Shown here piece by piece: positions 38,175-47,547 of a stretch of DNA of 64,000 bases (within the stretch, counting starts at the first letter, position 1; the number at the start of each line of letters is the position of its first letter). The position numbers were made by a program, and so were the translations under genes. The stretch lies in the NCBI RefSeq assembly GCF_900107165.1, contig NZ_FNOY01000010.1:1-64000 (forward strand). Reading direction: 5' to 3'. This stretch comes from Nitrosomonas halophila (GTDB lineage: Bacteria > Pseudomonadota > Gammaproteobacteria > Burkholderiales > Nitrosomonadaceae). The notes beneath the pieces are model-generated. The model saw only the letters and a list, made by a program, of their open reading frames with translations, did not search any database and was not told where the DNA came from.

Positions 38175-39296
38175 CTATGCTGCCTGCTGTTCAATCAGAA
38201 TGCGCAGCATTCGGCGCAAGGGTTCAGCGGCGCCCCATAATAATTGGTCACCTACTGTAAAGACAGAAAGATATTCACCACCCATGGCCAATTTGCGCAT
38301 GCGTCCGACATGCACATCCAGTTTACCGGTCACGGCAACTGGCGTGAGCTCCTTGGTGGTGGCTTCCTTATCGTTGGGTATGACGCGCACCCAATCATTG
38401 GCCCCTGCGACCACCGCTTCGATTTCATCCAGCGGAATATCCTGCCGAAGTTTGATTGTCAACGCCTGACTGTGGCAGCGCATGGCGCCTATGCGCACAC
38501 AAATACCGTCAACTGGTACCGGCTGATCGGTGTGACCCAGAATTTTATTGGTCTCAGCCTGTCCTTTCCACTCTTCCCGACTTTGTCCGGGCGCCACTTC
38601 CCGATCTATCCAGGGTATCAGACTCCCTGCCAAGGGCACTCCAAAATTTTCTGCAGGAAACGTCTTGTCGCGCAGTTTTTGCGCGACTCTGCGATCGATT
38701 TCCAGGATATTGGATGCAGGATCATTCAGCAAATCCTCTGCCACATGGTGGGTTTCACCCATTTGCAGCAGCAACTCGCGCATATTCTGTGCACCAGCAC
38801 CCGATGCGGCCTGATAGGTCATGACACTTGCCCACTCGACCATTTCCCGCTCGAATAATCCACCGACCGCCATCAGCATCAGGCTGACTGTACAATTGCC
38901 ACCGATATAGCTTTTTACACCCTTGTGCAATGCTTGCTCGATTACAGACCGATTCACCGGATCAAGAATAATCACGGCATCATCATGCATTCTCAACGCG
39001 GAGGCCGCGTCTATCCAGTAACCCTGCCAGCCCGATTCGCGCAGTTTGCCAAACACCTGGTTGGTATAATCGCCTCCTTGGCAAGAGATAATGACATCCA
39101 TTTTCTTGAGCGCCACGATATCAAAGGCATCCTTGAGTGGCACCATTTCCTTGCCAATATCCGGCCCTGCCTGACCCACTTGGGAGGTCGAAAAAAATAC
39201 GGGGTCAATCAATGAAAAATCATTTTCTTCACGCATTCGTTGCATGAGCACGGAGCCCACCATACCCCGCCAGCCCACAAATCCTACTTGTTTCAT
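38175..39296 (-). CDS. asd: aspartate-semialdehyde dehydrogenase
   Basis: A 373-residue NADPH enzyme at the branch point to lysine, threonine and methionine. The N-terminal nucleotide-binding stretch is [17 protein letters not shown], the active-site cysteine is in [15 protein letters not shown] (Cys135), and the catalytic histidine is in [16 protein letters not shown]. It belongs to the gammaproteobacterial-type long Asd group. It follows leuB by about 90 bp, as usual in betaproteobacteria. Confidence 0.96.
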   Translation of the reverse strand: MKQVGFVGWRGMVGSVLMQRMREENDFSLIDPVFFSTSQVGQAGPDIGKEMVPLKDAFDIVALKKMDVIISCQGGDYTNQVFGKLRESGWQGYWIDAASALRMHDDAVIILDPVNRSVIEQALHKGVKSYIGGNCTVSLMLMAVGGLFEREMVEWASVMTYQAASGAGAQNMRELLLQMGETHHVAEDLLNDPASNILEIDRRVAQKLRDKTFPAENFGVPLAGSLIPWIDREVAPGQSREEWKGQAETNKILGHTDQPVPVDGICVRIGAMRCHSQALTIKLRQDIPLDEIEAVVAGANDWVRVIPNDKEATTKELTPVAVTGKLDVHVGRMRKLAMGGEYLSVFTVGDQLLWGAAEPLRRMLRILIEQQAA

Positions 39297-39384
39297 ATAA
39301 TTCTTTAAACCTTTTGCAAAAGAAAGTTATCGATCAGTTGCTCATGCCCACATTGAGCGATTATCCGCCTGGCCAGTGCGAAAC

Positions 39385-40446
39385 CTACATATTCGCGAGC
39401 ACCGCATCCCCCATTTCCACCGTACCCACCCTTTTCATGCCCGATTCAAAAATATCGGCCGTCCGATATCCCTGCTTCAATACTTTCTTAACAGCATGCT
39501 CGATGCGCGAAGCAGCAATTTCCTGATTGAATGAATAACGCAGCATCATGGCAGTTGAAAGAATGGTCGCCAAAGGATTGGCAATATTCTTGCCAGCGAT
39601 ATCGGGAGCAGAGCCATGAATCGGTTCGTACAACCCTTTATTCTGGTCATTCAGGGATGCGGAAGGCAGCATTCCGATCGAACCGGTCAGCATCGAGGCT
39701 TCATCCGACAGGATATCGCCAAACATATTGCCCGTCACAATGACATCAAATTGTTTCGGATCGCGCACCAGCTGCATGGCTGCATTGTCTACCAGCATAT
39801 GCGTCAGCGCCACATCCGGATATGTTTGCGCCGTCTCCGTCACAATATCGCGCCACAGTTGCGTACATTCCAGCACATTCATCTTGTCTACCGAACACAC
39901 CTTGCCCTGCCGCCTGCGGGCGGCCTGGAATGCGATATGGGCGATGCGCCTGATTTCGGATTCAGAATAGATCATGGTATTAAAACCCACTCGCTGCCCA
40001 TCTCTTTGTTCAATCCCGCGCGGCTGGCCGAAATAGATATCGCCAGTGAGCTCACGGACAATGAGGATATCCAGTCCCGCCACAATTTCCGGTTTCAGCG
40101 TTGAAGCATTTGCAAGCTCCGGATAAAGAATGACCGGACGTAAATTGGCAAACAAATTAAGTGTCTTGCGTATGGTCAGCAGCCCTTGTTCAGGCCGTTT
40201 TTCTCGAGGCAAATTATCGTATTTCAGTCCACCCACTGCCCCCAGCAGAACGGCATCGGCTTCGATCACCAATTTGCGGGTTGCTTCGGGAAAAGGCTCG
40301 CCGGTGGCGTCAACGGCACAACCACCCAGCAAACCGGATTCAAGCTCCATCTTCAATCCGTCTGCCATCAGAAACCGTAAGACACGCTCGGCCTGCGCAA
40401 CAATTTCTGGACCGATTCCGTCACCGGCCAGCAATGCAATTTTCAT
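39385..40446 (-). CDS. leuB: 3-isopropylmalate dehydrogenase
   Basis: A 353-residue NAD enzyme of leucine synthesis. It shows [19 protein letters not shown] at the start, the substrate-binding [13 protein letters not shown], and the metal/NAD segment [20 protein letters not shown]. It is the last leu gene of the leuC-ecn-leuD-leuB operon, 18 bp after leuD. Confidence 0.96.
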   Translation of the reverse strand: MKIALLAGDGIGPEIVAQAERVLRFLMADGLKMELESGLLGGCAVDATGEPFPEATRKLVIEADAVLLGAVGGLKYDNLPREKRPEQGLLTIRKTLNLFANLRPVILYPELANASTLKPEIVAGLDILIVRELTGDIYFGQPRGIEQRDGQRVGFNTMIYSESEIRRIAHIAFQAARRRQGKVCSVDKMNVLECTQLWRDIVTETAQTYPDVALTHMLVDNAAMQLVRDPKQFDVIVTGNMFGDILSDEASMLTGSIGMLPSASLNDQNKGLYEPIHGSAPDIAGKNIANPLATILSTAMMLRYSFNQEIAASRIEHAVKKVLKQGYRTADIFESGMKRVGTVEMGDAVLANM

Positions 40447-40464
40447 ATCACTTGTCCATTTTTA

Positions 40465-41103
40465 TCACGTGAATAACCAGGGCTGTTGTTGCCGCCGGTT
40501 TTCCTCGAATTGCCTGATTTTGTCGGCATGCTGCAAAGTCAGTCCGATTTCATCGAGTCCGTTGAGCAAGCAGTGCTTGCGAAATGGATCAATTTCAAAG
40601 GGATAAACATCATTCGAGGCTGCTGTAACCGTCTGTGCAGCCAAATCAATCAGCAAACGATAGCCGTTGGTAGCAATCGTATCCTGGATCAATTTATCCA
40701 CTACAGCCGCCTCCAGCACGATTGGCAGCAATCCAATCTTGAAACAGTTATTGAAGAATATATCGGCGAAACTTGGGGCAATAATGGCCACAAAACCATA
40801 ATCCTGCAAGGCCCAGGGCGCATGCTCCCGGCTCGACCCGCAACCAAAATTATCACGTGCAACCAGTATTTGGGCACCTTGATAACGCGCCTGATTAAGG
40901 ATGAAATCCGGGTTAATCTGACGTTGCGAGGCATCCATACCTGGCTCGCCATGATCGAGAAAGCGCCATTCATCGAACAAATTCTGTCCAAAACCGGAAC
41001 GCTTGATGGATTTCAGAAATTGCTTGGGTATAATGGCATCGGTATCGACATTGGCGCGGTCGAGCGGTACGACCAGGCCATGACATCGCTCAAATTTTTT
41101 CAT
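40465..41103 (-). CDS. leuD: 3-isopropylmalate dehydratase small subunit
   Basis: A 212-residue swivelling-domain subunit. [14 protein letters not shown] near the N-terminus and [15 protein letters not shown] are the family signatures. It pairs with LeuC to isomerise 2- and 3-isopropylmalate. An entericidin-type lipoprotein gene stops 11 bp upstream. Confidence 0.96.
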   Translation of the reverse strand: MKKFERCHGLVVPLDRANVDTDAIIPKQFLKSIKRSGFGQNLFDEWRFLDHGEPGMDASQRQINPDFILNQARYQGAQILVARDNFGCGSSREHAPWALQDYGFVAIIAPSFADIFFNNCFKIGLLPIVLEAAVVDKLIQDTIATNGYRLLIDLAAQTVTAASNDVYPFEIDPFRKHCLLNGLDEIGLTLQHADKIRQFEENRRQQQPWLFT

Positions 41104-41114
41104 GTATTTAGATT

Positions 41115-41243
41115 TTATTTAGCCGTTCTTTCAATCGCTTCGCCGCCGCGCTGAAGATCTTTACCAAATCCTTGCACGGTGTTGCAGGCCGACAACTGCG
41201 CCGCAATGGCCAGCAATAGAAGAAATGTGAATATCATTTTCAT
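41115..41243 (-). CDS. entericidin-family small lipoprotein
   Basis: A 42-residue reading frame between leuC and leuD. A hydrophobic signal ([12 protein letters not shown]) ends in the lipobox LSAC with Cys20, followed by [20 protein letters not shown]. The GxGxDxxxxGxxIE pattern is typical of the entericidin A/B family, small membrane lipoproteins linked in E. coli to an antidote/toxin pair. No second entericidin gene is adjacent. A gene of this kind between leuC and leuD is common in betaproteobacteria. ATG-AAA-ATG leaves two possible starts (41243 or 41237). Confidence 0.88.
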   Translation of the reverse strand: MKMIFTFLLLLAIAAQLSACNTVQGFGKDLQRGGEAIERTAK

Positions 41244-41270
41244 GTTTAATCCCGGAAACAAAGAGAAACT

Positions 41271-42686
41271 TTATTGACGAGGAAAAGCACGCACATCGAC
41301 AAAATGGCCGCTCACAGCCGCTGCCGCCGCCATAGCCGGACTGACCAGATGGGTACGGCCTCCCGGACCTTGCCTGCCTTCAAAATTACGGTTGGAAGTC
41401 GACGCACAACGTTCTCCCGGCATCAATCTATCATCATTCATCGCCAGGCACATCGAGCAGCCCGGTTCACGCCATTCAAATCCAGCTTCAAGAAAAATCT
41501 TGTCCAACCCCTCCTGCTCAGCCATGGCCTTGACCAATCCAGAGCCAGGCACCACCAACGCCAGCTTGACATTTGGCGCAACATGCCTGCCTTTGACAAC
41601 TTGCGCGGCTTCGCGCAAATCCTCGATACGGGAATTCGTGCAAGACCCAATAAACACTTTATCGATATGGATATCTTCAATCGGCATATCGGGCAATAGC
41701 CCCATATAGTCCAGTGCATGCTCAATATCCTTGCGCTTGACTGGATCGGCGCACTGTGCCGGATCGGGTACACGCCCATCAATAGCGGTCACCATTTCCG
41801 GCGAAGTTCCCCAAGTCACCTGTGGTCTAATCTGTGAAGCATCAAGCTCGACTGTTCGCGCAAAGACCGCGCCCGGGTCGCTGTTCAAGGTGCGCCAGTA
41901 AGCCACCGCCCGGTCCCAGTCAGCCCCCTTGGGCGAAAAAGGACGATTTTTGAGGTAATCGATGGTGACCTCATCGACACCGATCATGCCTGCGCGCGCT
42001 CCGGCCTCGATCGCCATGTTGCAAAGGGTCATGCGCCCTTCCATGGAAAGCGCCCGGATGGCACTGCCCGAAAACTCAATGGCATAGCCCGTACCACCGG
42101 CCGTTCCAATGGCGCCGATGACTGCCAACGCAATATCCTTGGCAGTCACACCCGGTAACAATACTCCGTCGACCTCGACCCGCATTGCCTTGGATTTCTT
42201 CGTCAATAAACACTGTGTGGCCAGCACATGCTCAACCTCGGAGGTGCCGATCCCGAACGCCAGGCAGGCAAACGCACCATGCGTGCTGGTATGAGAATCC
42301 CCACAGACCACTGTCATGCCGGGCAGCGTTGCGCCTTGCTCAGGGCCGATTACATGGACAATACCTTGCCGCTTGTCATTCATTTTGAACTCGGTGATCG
42401 CCAGTTCTTCACAATTGCGATCCAGGGTCTCGACCTGCAATCGCGAGACCGGGTCACTGATGCCAAGGCTGCGATCGGTGGTTGGCACATTATGATCTGC
42501 TACAGCCAGCACCGAACTGCTTCTCCAGGGCCGCCGCCCTGCCATCTTCAACCCTTCGAAAGCTTGCGGACTGGTGACTTCATGCACCAAATGACGATCG
42601 ATATAAAGGATCACCATCCCATCCGGATCACTTGACTCCGTGTGGACGACATGATCTTCCCATAACTTGTCGTATAACGTTTTCAT
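41271..42686 (-). CDS. leuC: 3-isopropylmalate dehydratase large subunit
   Basis: A 471-residue aconitase-family subunit binding a 4Fe-4S cluster. Cysteine ligands appear in [14 protein letters not shown] and in [20 protein letters not shown], and [20 protein letters not shown] is conserved. The frame is open to 42743, but the ATG at 42686 gives the family start [14 protein letters not shown]. First gene of the leu operon. A hairpin with a T-tract lies about 135 bp upstream and may attenuate it. Confidence 0.96.
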   Translation of the reverse strand: MKTLYDKLWEDHVVHTESSDPDGMVILYIDRHLVHEVTSPQAFEGLKMAGRRPWRSSSVLAVADHNVPTTDRSLGISDPVSRLQVETLDRNCEELAITEFKMNDKRQGIVHVIGPEQGATLPGMTVVCGDSHTSTHGAFACLAFGIGTSEVEHVLATQCLLTKKSKAMRVEVDGVLLPGVTAKDIALAVIGAIGTAGGTGYAIEFSGSAIRALSMEGRMTLCNMAIEAGARAGMIGVDEVTIDYLKNRPFSPKGADWDRAVAYWRTLNSDPGAVFARTVELDASQIRPQVTWGTSPEMVTAIDGRVPDPAQCADPVKRKDIEHALDYMGLLPDMPIEDIHIDKVFIGSCTNSRIEDLREAAQVVKGRHVAPNVKLALVVPGSGLVKAMAEQEGLDKIFLEAGFEWREPGCSMCLAMNDDRLMPGERCASTSNRNFEGRQGPGGRTHLVSPAMAAAAAVSGHFVDVRAFPRQ

Positions 42687-42819
42687 TTTCGATATGATTG
42701 CCTGCTTTTTACTTTTCACGATTATCCCATAAAGGCCAGTCAACTAACAAATTGCCAATCAGATCGCACACCATTTTTGAGTAACAATTATCAGTTACTT
42801 CCTGGCATTAACATCCATA

Positions 42820-42844
42820 TAAAAATGCCTGTTTTTTTACAGGC
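42820..42844 (-). terminator. hairpin with T-tract upstream of leuC
   Basis: On the minus strand GCCTGT-loop-ACAGGC is followed by ATTTTTAT, the form of an intrinsic terminator reading towards leuC, about 135 bp before its start. Because the next gene upstream is divergent, there is no minus-strand gene for it to terminate, so an attenuator in the leu leader is the simplest reading. The 6-bp stem is short and no leader peptide was identified. Confidence 0.45.
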
Positions 42845-42905
42845 CGATCGAACGTAACTCAATAAACCACAAGGCAAAAATGGATTTTAGAATGTCAAGA
42901 ATTAG

Positions 42906-42934
42906 TTGACATCGATTTGTATCAAATGTAGATT
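42906..42934 (+). promoter_or_regulatory. probable promoter of the sNOR-type cluster
   Basis: TTGACA (42906-42911), a 17-base spacer, and TAGATT (42929-42934) form a sigma-70-like promoter about 40 bp before the first cluster gene. The spacer contains an inverted repeat, ATTTG-TAT-CAAAT, placed where a repressor would occlude RNA polymerase. The regulator cannot be named; NO-responsive NsrR and FNR-type proteins are candidates by context only. Confidence 0.5.
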
Positions 42935-42975
42935 CGACGCTTTGAACGTCAACCTAATGGAGGGAGAAATCTAAA

Positions 42976-43500
42976 ATGGTCTCAACAGTTTATGCTATCA
43001 CACTTGTGTGCATAGCCTTGATAGCAGCGGTTTTCTATTTTGTCATCGCCAATTCCAAAAAAGCTGAAGCGGATTACCCGTCAATTACCAAAAAATGGTA
43101 TGGCGTACGTGGCAAATGGTTCCTGTTTCTGATCACACTCGGTCTCGTTATCACATACTTTTCACTGAGTCCTTTCCCGATCCCAGATCAAAAGAAAGAC
43201 TATCCGGCCAATGATCATCAGGTTGTTAAAGTTGGGGCCTATCAATGGTATTGGACCATGACACCCGATACCGTGGAAGCCGGCAAACCAGTGGCATTTC
43301 TGGTAACAGGTGAAGACGTGAACCATGGATTCGGCATTTATGACGAAAACTTGAAACTGGTCGGTCAAACCCAAGCGATGCCAGGCTACACCAACAAGCT
43401 CGTGCATGTATTCGACAAGCCAGGCAAATATAAGATCCTCTGCCTGGAATATTGTGGGCTGGCACATCACGCCATGATCACCGAGTTAACCGTAAAGTAA
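42976..43500 (+). CDS. CuA-bearing subunit II of sNOR-type heme-copper reductase
   Basis: A 174-residue membrane-anchored cupredoxin. Two N-terminal helices (about 5-25 and 48-65) are followed by a periplasmic domain with the aromatic YQWYWTM. A complete CuA site is present: His117 (DVNHGFGIY) and CLEYCGLAHHAM, giving Cys156, Cys160, His164 and Met167. It would pass electrons from cytochrome c to the catalytic subunit encoded 54 bp downstream. It is shorter than a standard cytochrome oxidase subunit II. Gene order with SenC and a small membrane protein matches the norSY-senC-orf1 (also annotated coxBA-senC) cluster of ammonia oxidisers; the exact symbol is left open. A GGAGG ribosome-binding site is present. 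Confidence 0.88.
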   Translation: MVSTVYAITLVCIALIAAVFYFVIANSKKAEADYPSITKKWYGVRGKWFLFLITLGLVITYFSLSPFPIPDQKKDYPANDHQVVKVGAYQWYWTMTPDTVEAGKPVAFLVTGEDVNHGFGIYDENLKLVGQTQAMPGYTNKLVHVFDKPGKYKILCLEYCGLAHHAMITELTVK

Positions 43501-43554
43501 GTAATTCAATAGCATAGCAATGTCGCAAAGAAAAATTAAAGAGTGGAGGGCACA

Positions 43555-45030
43555 ATGAGCAGTACAGCAGCAAGTAGAAAGATTGAATATAGTGACTCAG
43601 AAAACAGGAATGCCTTGATTGCGGTCAAAGCACATTTGATCGGCGGTTTATTGGTATTTCTGTTGATGATGCTGGCCGGATTTGCCATGCGGGCAGCCCA
43701 AGGCACCTGGCTGGAAATCGCCGTTGATTTGTTTTACCAAATCATGACCGTTCACGGCGTAGGCGTTGTCGGTGCGGCAGGGATCGCTTCAACCGGCGTG
43801 CTCTGGTATTTCCTGCGCCAGTATGTGCGTTTGAGCAATACCATTTTTTGGGTTAATTTCTGCATTTTCCTGACCGGGGTCGTCATGATCCTCGGCTCCA
43901 TTTTCCTTGGCGGCTATGGCGGCGCGTGGACCTTCCTTTATCCATTGCCAGCCATATCAATGGGCGCCTGGTCCACTGGCGCAGCAGCTGTCTTCCAATT
44001 GGGGCTGCTGGTAATCGGTACTGGTTTCCTGATTCTGTATTTGGATATCGGCCGTGCCATTCTTGCCGGCTACGGTAGCCTGGCTGCCGCCCTCGGACTG
44101 CCTCAGCTGTTCGGCAAAGTACCTGTCGACAATACACATCCACCCACCGTTGTGGCTGGCACCATGGTGCTGATCGTCAATTTCCTGGGAATCGCAGCAG
44201 GTGCAGTGGTATTGGTAATGGGTTTGGTCAATCTCTACAATCCAGAATTCCAACCCGATGCCTTGCTGATGAAGAACCTGATTTACTTCTTCGGCCATGT
44301 TTTCATTAACGCGACCATTTACGCCTCGGTAACAGCAGTGTATGAATTGCTGCCGCGTTATACCGGCCGCCCCTGGAAAACCAGCAAAGTCTTTTATGCA
44401 GCCTGGTTTGCCATCGTATTCATGGTAATGGCCGTTTATCCACACCACTTGATGATGGACTTCCCAATGCCGCAATGGATGCTGGTAATGGGCCAGATAT
44501 TATCTTTTGGTAGCGGCATTCCGGTCCTCGTTGTCACTGGCTACGGTGCCCTGATGATCGTTTACCGCTCCGGTATTCAATGGAGCACCACTACGAAATT
44601 GTTATTCCTGTCCATGTTTGGCTGGGCAGCGGGTGTCATTCCTGCAATTCTGGATGCCATGGTGACCATCAACCGCGTATTCCACAACACCATGTGGGTG
44701 CCAGGGCACTTCCATTTCTACTTGCTGCTTGGATTGTTACCGATGATTATCGGCTTTACCTATCACCTCGCTGGTGAAGGCCGCCAGAAAGAAGTCAAAG
44801 CAACCGATAATGTGGGTTTCTACGCCTACCTTATCGGCGGCTTCCTGACTTCGATGGTGTTCCTTGCCAGCGGCGCCAGCAGCGTTCCACGCCGCTGGGC
44901 CGTGCACATGGATGAATGGGTCACCTTTGCGCAAGTTGGCACTGTCGCCGCCGCATTGGTTGTATTGGGCACGTTATTGTTTATATTACGTGCGCTGATC
45001 AGCCTGCCCAGAGCGGCTGATCCCAGCTAA
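43555..45030 (+). CDS. catalytic heme-copper subunit of sNOR-type nitric oxide reductase
   Basis: A 491-residue membrane protein with about 12 helices. Heme-copper ligands are all present: His67 (TVHGVG) and His387 for the low-spin heme, His385 (VPGHFHFY) for the active-site heme, and His248, His297 and His298 (FFGHVFIN, YPHHLMMD) for the second metal. At the position of the cross-linked tyrosine of A-type oxidases (HPEVY) this protein has Asn252 (HVFIN), which argues against a standard oxygen-reducing enzyme and suits NO reduction. The ATG at 43555 is chosen: GGAGGG lies 5-7 bases before it, while the GTG at 43543 would overlap that site. It would reduce NO to N2O or act on low oxygen. Confidence 0.85.
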   Translation: MSSTAASRKIEYSDSENRNALIAVKAHLIGGLLVFLLMMLAGFAMRAAQGTWLEIAVDLFYQIMTVHGVGVVGAAGIASTGVLWYFLRQYVRLSNTIFWVNFCIFLTGVVMILGSIFLGGYGGAWTFLYPLPAISMGAWSTGAAAVFQLGLLVIGTGFLILYLDIGRAILAGYGSLAAALGLPQLFGKVPVDNTHPPTVVAGTMVLIVNFLGIAAGAVVLVMGLVNLYNPEFQPDALLMKNLIYFFGHVFINATIYASVTAVYELLPRYTGRPWKTSKVFYAAWFAIVFMVMAVYPHHLMMDFPMPQWMLVMGQILSFGSGIPVLVVTGYGALMIVYRSGIQWSTTTKLLFLSMFGWAAGVIPAILDAMVTINRVFHNTMWVPGHFHFYLLLGLLPMIIGFTYHLAGEGRQKEVKATDNVGFYAYLIGGFLTSMVFLASGASSVPRRWAVHMDEWVTFAQVGTVAAALVVLGTLLFILRALISLPRAADPS

Positions 45031-45040
45031 AACAGCCCCC

Positions 45041-45068
45041 CCCTCCCTGCCGCACTTGGCGGGGAGGG
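45041..45068 (+). terminator. GC-rich hairpin between catalytic subunit and senC
   Basis: CCCTCCCTGCC pairs with GGCGGGGAGGG (11 bp, one G-T pair, six-base loop), starting 10 bases after the catalytic-subunit stop. No T-run follows, so it is more likely an mRNA 3'-end stabiliser or partial attenuator that lowers senC expression relative to the structural genes than a full terminator. Confidence 0.5.
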
Positions 45069-45161
45069 ATTGCGAAAAAAGCAGAAACGTCTAGAATAGC
45101 GCCACGATAAGCAACACCGTTTCAATAATTTTAGGCATTTCTGCCGAAGGAGAATTAAAGA

Positions 45162-45788
45162 ATGAGAACTTTCCTGGCAACGACTCTGATTGTCATTACA
45201 GGATTACTCATTCTCTGGACCAGCACAGATGGGGGGCGTGCCTTTACCGCTGAAGAGGCCCGCCGTCTCGACGTACGCGAAAATCCCCGCCCCGTTCCTC
45301 ACTGGCAGCTGGAGAACCAGAGTGCCGAGATCATCACAGTCAACAATTGGCACGGTCATTTCATAGTCGTTGATTTTATCTACACGAGTTGTCCAAGCGT
45401 ATGTCTGATACTCAGTAGTGGTCTGAGGACGCTACAAAAGGATCTTGCCGACAAACTGGAGAACAGCCGTTTACACTTGCTAAGTATCAGCTTCGACCCG
45501 GAAAAAGACACCCCGCAAAGGCTCAAGGAACACCTTTCCCATTTTTCTGCCGATCTTCGATCCTGGACAGCATCCCGTCCAACCAGCCCATCTCAGAGAG
45601 AAGCCATTCTCGACTTCTTTAAAGTCATTGTCATCCCTGATGAATACGGTGGATACACGCATTCTGCCGGTTATCACGTCATCGATCCAGAAGGCCGGCT
45701 GGTCGCCATTTTTGGCGTCGAACAACTCGATGAACTTAAAGAATACCTAATTCAAGCACTGAACACAGAAAATGCTCCTCAAGATTAA
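45162..45788 (+). CDS. senC: SCO1/SenC copper chaperone
   Basis: A 208-residue membrane-anchored thioredoxin-fold protein of the SCO family that delivers copper to CuA sites. An N-terminal helix (about 4-20) is followed by the copper motif YTSCPSVC (Cys77, Cys81) and a distal histidine in GGYTHSAGYHVIDPEG. It serves the CuA subunit encoded upstream. GAAGGAG precedes the ATG. Its last 17 bases overlap the next gene. Confidence 0.92.
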   Translation: MRTFLATTLIVITGLLILWTSTDGGRAFTAEEARRLDVRENPRPVPHWQLENQSAEIITVNNWHGHFIVVDFIYTSCPSVCLILSSGLRTLQKDLADKLENSRLHLLSISFDPEKDTPQRLKEHLSHFSADLRSWTASRPTSPSQREAILDFFKVIVIPDEYGGYTHSAGYHVIDPEGRLVAIFGVEQLDELKEYLIQALNTENAPQD

Positions 45789-46341
45789 GCAGGAATGGCT
45801 GCCACTGGCAGCTTGGTTCATTTTGGCCCTCCCCCCCATGCAGCGGTTTCTCGAACAAAGCATGGTCACGCACATGCTGGTACAAATTCCGATGCTGATC
45901 ATCATCGGATGGATGATCGGGAAAACATTGCCCGCCGAATGGAAGGCGAAAATTGCCCCATGGAATCGATGGGGTATAACTGGCATGGCACTGACTATTG
46001 TCATCATGGCCTATTGGATGCTGCCCCGCTCTCTGGACGGCGCCGTGTCGGAATGGTATTTTGAAGTCCTGAAATTCATCACCCTACCTGTCATGGGCAT
46101 TGCTCTGAATCTGAGCTGGCCGTTGCTCAATTCGATCGCACGGGGCGTACTCATGCTTGAATTCTGGGCAACCCTTATGCGCCTTGGATGGTTGTATCTG
46201 GATTTGCCCGATCGTCTGTGCGCAAACTACCTGTTGAGCGATCAGCGTATCTTGGGGCAATTGCTTTTGCTGGGAGGAAGCGCCTACGCCATCAGCTGGA
46301 CACTCCGCATCATGTTTGGCACCAAAATTATCAAGGCCTGA
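45772..46341 (+). CDS. sNOR-cluster accessory membrane protein
   Basis: A 189-residue protein with about five hydrophobic helices (LAAWFILALPPMQ, LVQIPMLIIIGWMIG, WGITGMALTIVIMAYWML, FITLPVMGIALNL, LLLLGGSAYAISWTL). No catalytic motif is recognised. It corresponds in place and type to the last gene (orf1) of the norSY-senC-orf1 cluster of ammonia oxidisers, and to membrane proteins found beside some heme-copper oxidases. Overlap with senC indicates translational coupling. Function unknown; assembly help is a guess. Confidence 0.75.
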   Translation: MLLKIKQEWLPLAAWFILALPPMQRFLEQSMVTHMLVQIPMLIIIGWMIGKTLPAEWKAKIAPWNRWGITGMALTIVIMAYWMLPRSLDGAVSEWYFEVLKFITLPVMGIALNLSWPLLNSIARGVLMLEFWATLMRLGWLYLDLPDRLCANYLLSDQRILGQLLLLGGSAYAISWTLRIMFGTKIIKA

Positions 46342-46531
46342 TTAAATACTATATTCTTCTTCCCGGTCGGATATCGGCCGAAGAAGAACCAATAAGCATC
46401 GCAAACCATGCGCCAAATCAAGAAGATGAATGGCGTGCAAGGCACCTCCCATTCTCGTACGGTTTTCCATGCGCACGCGGCATCAGACATAGGCATAGAC
46501 TTAGTCGCTATTTTTCAACAACTTTACCCAT

Positions 46532-46564
46532 AAAAAACGGTGATGCGCGCATCACCGTTTTTTT
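46532..46564. terminator. bidirectional intrinsic terminator
   Basis: AACGGTGATGCG-CGCATCACCGTT forms a perfect 12-bp stem with almost no loop, flanked by A-run and T-run, between the convergent sNOR-type cluster and the FNT gene. It should stop transcripts from both sides. A 14-bp palindrome, GTACTGATCAGTAC, follows at 46569-46582 and overlaps the FNT stop codon. Confidence 0.9.
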
Positions 46565-46581
46565 AACTGTACTGATCAGTA

Positions 46582-47547
46582 CTAGGCACTATGCGTGCGG
46601 TACCACAACATCGAATTGAATATCACCGCACCCAGAATATTACCAATCGTCACAGGAATCTGATTCCACCACCACCACTGTGAAATGGTCACATCAGCCC
46701 CCGACAGTATCCCGATCGGAAAAACAAACATGTTTACCACAGCATGCTCAAAGCCTAACGCGAAGAAGGTGGCGATTGGCAACCAAATCAGCATGACCTT
46801 GCCAGGCACGCTACGCGATGCTTTCGCAAAAACCGGGCCAAGGCTGACCAGCCAGTTACACAATACCCCCATGCCCACTGCAGCCAGCCAGCCATTCATG
46901 CCAAATTCGGAATAAGAAGCTTTCTTTTCAGCGAGCTTGGCCAGTGTAGTCAATACACCGCTGGGCTCCGTAGAACCGCCCTTCGTCAACGAGAACCAAA
47001 GCAACCAGGCGAAGAAAATGCCCCCCACCAAATTGGCGACAAATGTCCAGGACCAGTTGCGCACGACGCTCGGAAGCTTGATTCGTCCGGCAAACATGGC
47101 CATCGGCATGACCGAGAAACTACCGGTTGCCATTTCCAGACCGAGCATGGCCAGCATGATATATCCCACTGGGAAAATCAAACCTGCGGCCGCTGTCGTC
47201 CAGCCCTGAGATACCAATAACGCAGTCAATGCCGTAGCATAGGCAAGAAATGGCGTACACAGAAATCCTCTCACCAGGATCTGCGATACATTGAATTTAC
47301 TTTTCTTGACTGCATCCTCGACCAGATCGCGCCCCATCTGCGGCGGCAACACCTGATCCAAGGCCGAAGCATCGCCGCCTTTAGCAGGTGCAGCACCCAT
47401 ACTTCCCGCGGCAACACTGGCGGAGGATGACGCTGTTGTCACATTTTCACCGGCATGCCCACCACCGCCTGACAAGCTTTCGGCGACAATACTTGATTGA
47501 ATGACCTGTTCGTTTGAACTGATCGTAGGTTGTTCGGATTCTTTCAT
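46582..47547 (-). CDS. formate/nitrite-family channel, probable nitrite transporter
   Basis: A 321-residue FNT-family protein. Six helices are expected from about residue 90; seen are GLEMATGSFSVMPMAMFAGR (family first signature), NWSWTFVANLVGGIFFAWLL, NWLVSLGPVFAKASRSVPGK and FALGFEHAVVNMFVFPIGIL (second signature, with the central pore histidine). The first 70-80 residues are a polar, Ser/Ala/Gly-rich extension absent from FocA and NirC. FNT channels carry formate or nitrite. In an ammonia oxidiser, next to an NO reductase cluster, nitrite is the more likely cargo, by inference. Confidence 0.88.
   Translation of the reverse strand: MKESEQPTISSNEQVIQSSIVAESLSGGGGHAGENVTTASSSASVAAGSMGAAPAKGGDASALDQVLPPQMGRDLVEDAVKKSKFNVSQILVRGFLCTPFLAYATALTALLVSQGWTTAAAGLIFPVGYIMLAMLGLEMATGSFSVMPMAMFAGRIKLPSVVRNWSWTFVANLVGGIFFAWLLWFSLTKGGSTEPSGVLTTLAKLAEKKASYSEFGMNGWLAAVGMGVLCNWLVSLGPVFAKASRSVPGKVMLIWLPIATFFALGFEHAVVNMFVFPIGILSGADVTISQWWWWNQIPVTIGNILGAVIFNSMLWYRTHSA

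Noticed and set aside
42976-45788. Standard aa3 cytochrome c oxidase operon (coxB-coxA-sco).
   Set aside because: Subunit III and the heme A synthesis genes are absent, both subunits are short, and the HPEVY motif is replaced by HVFIN. The sNOR reading fits better.
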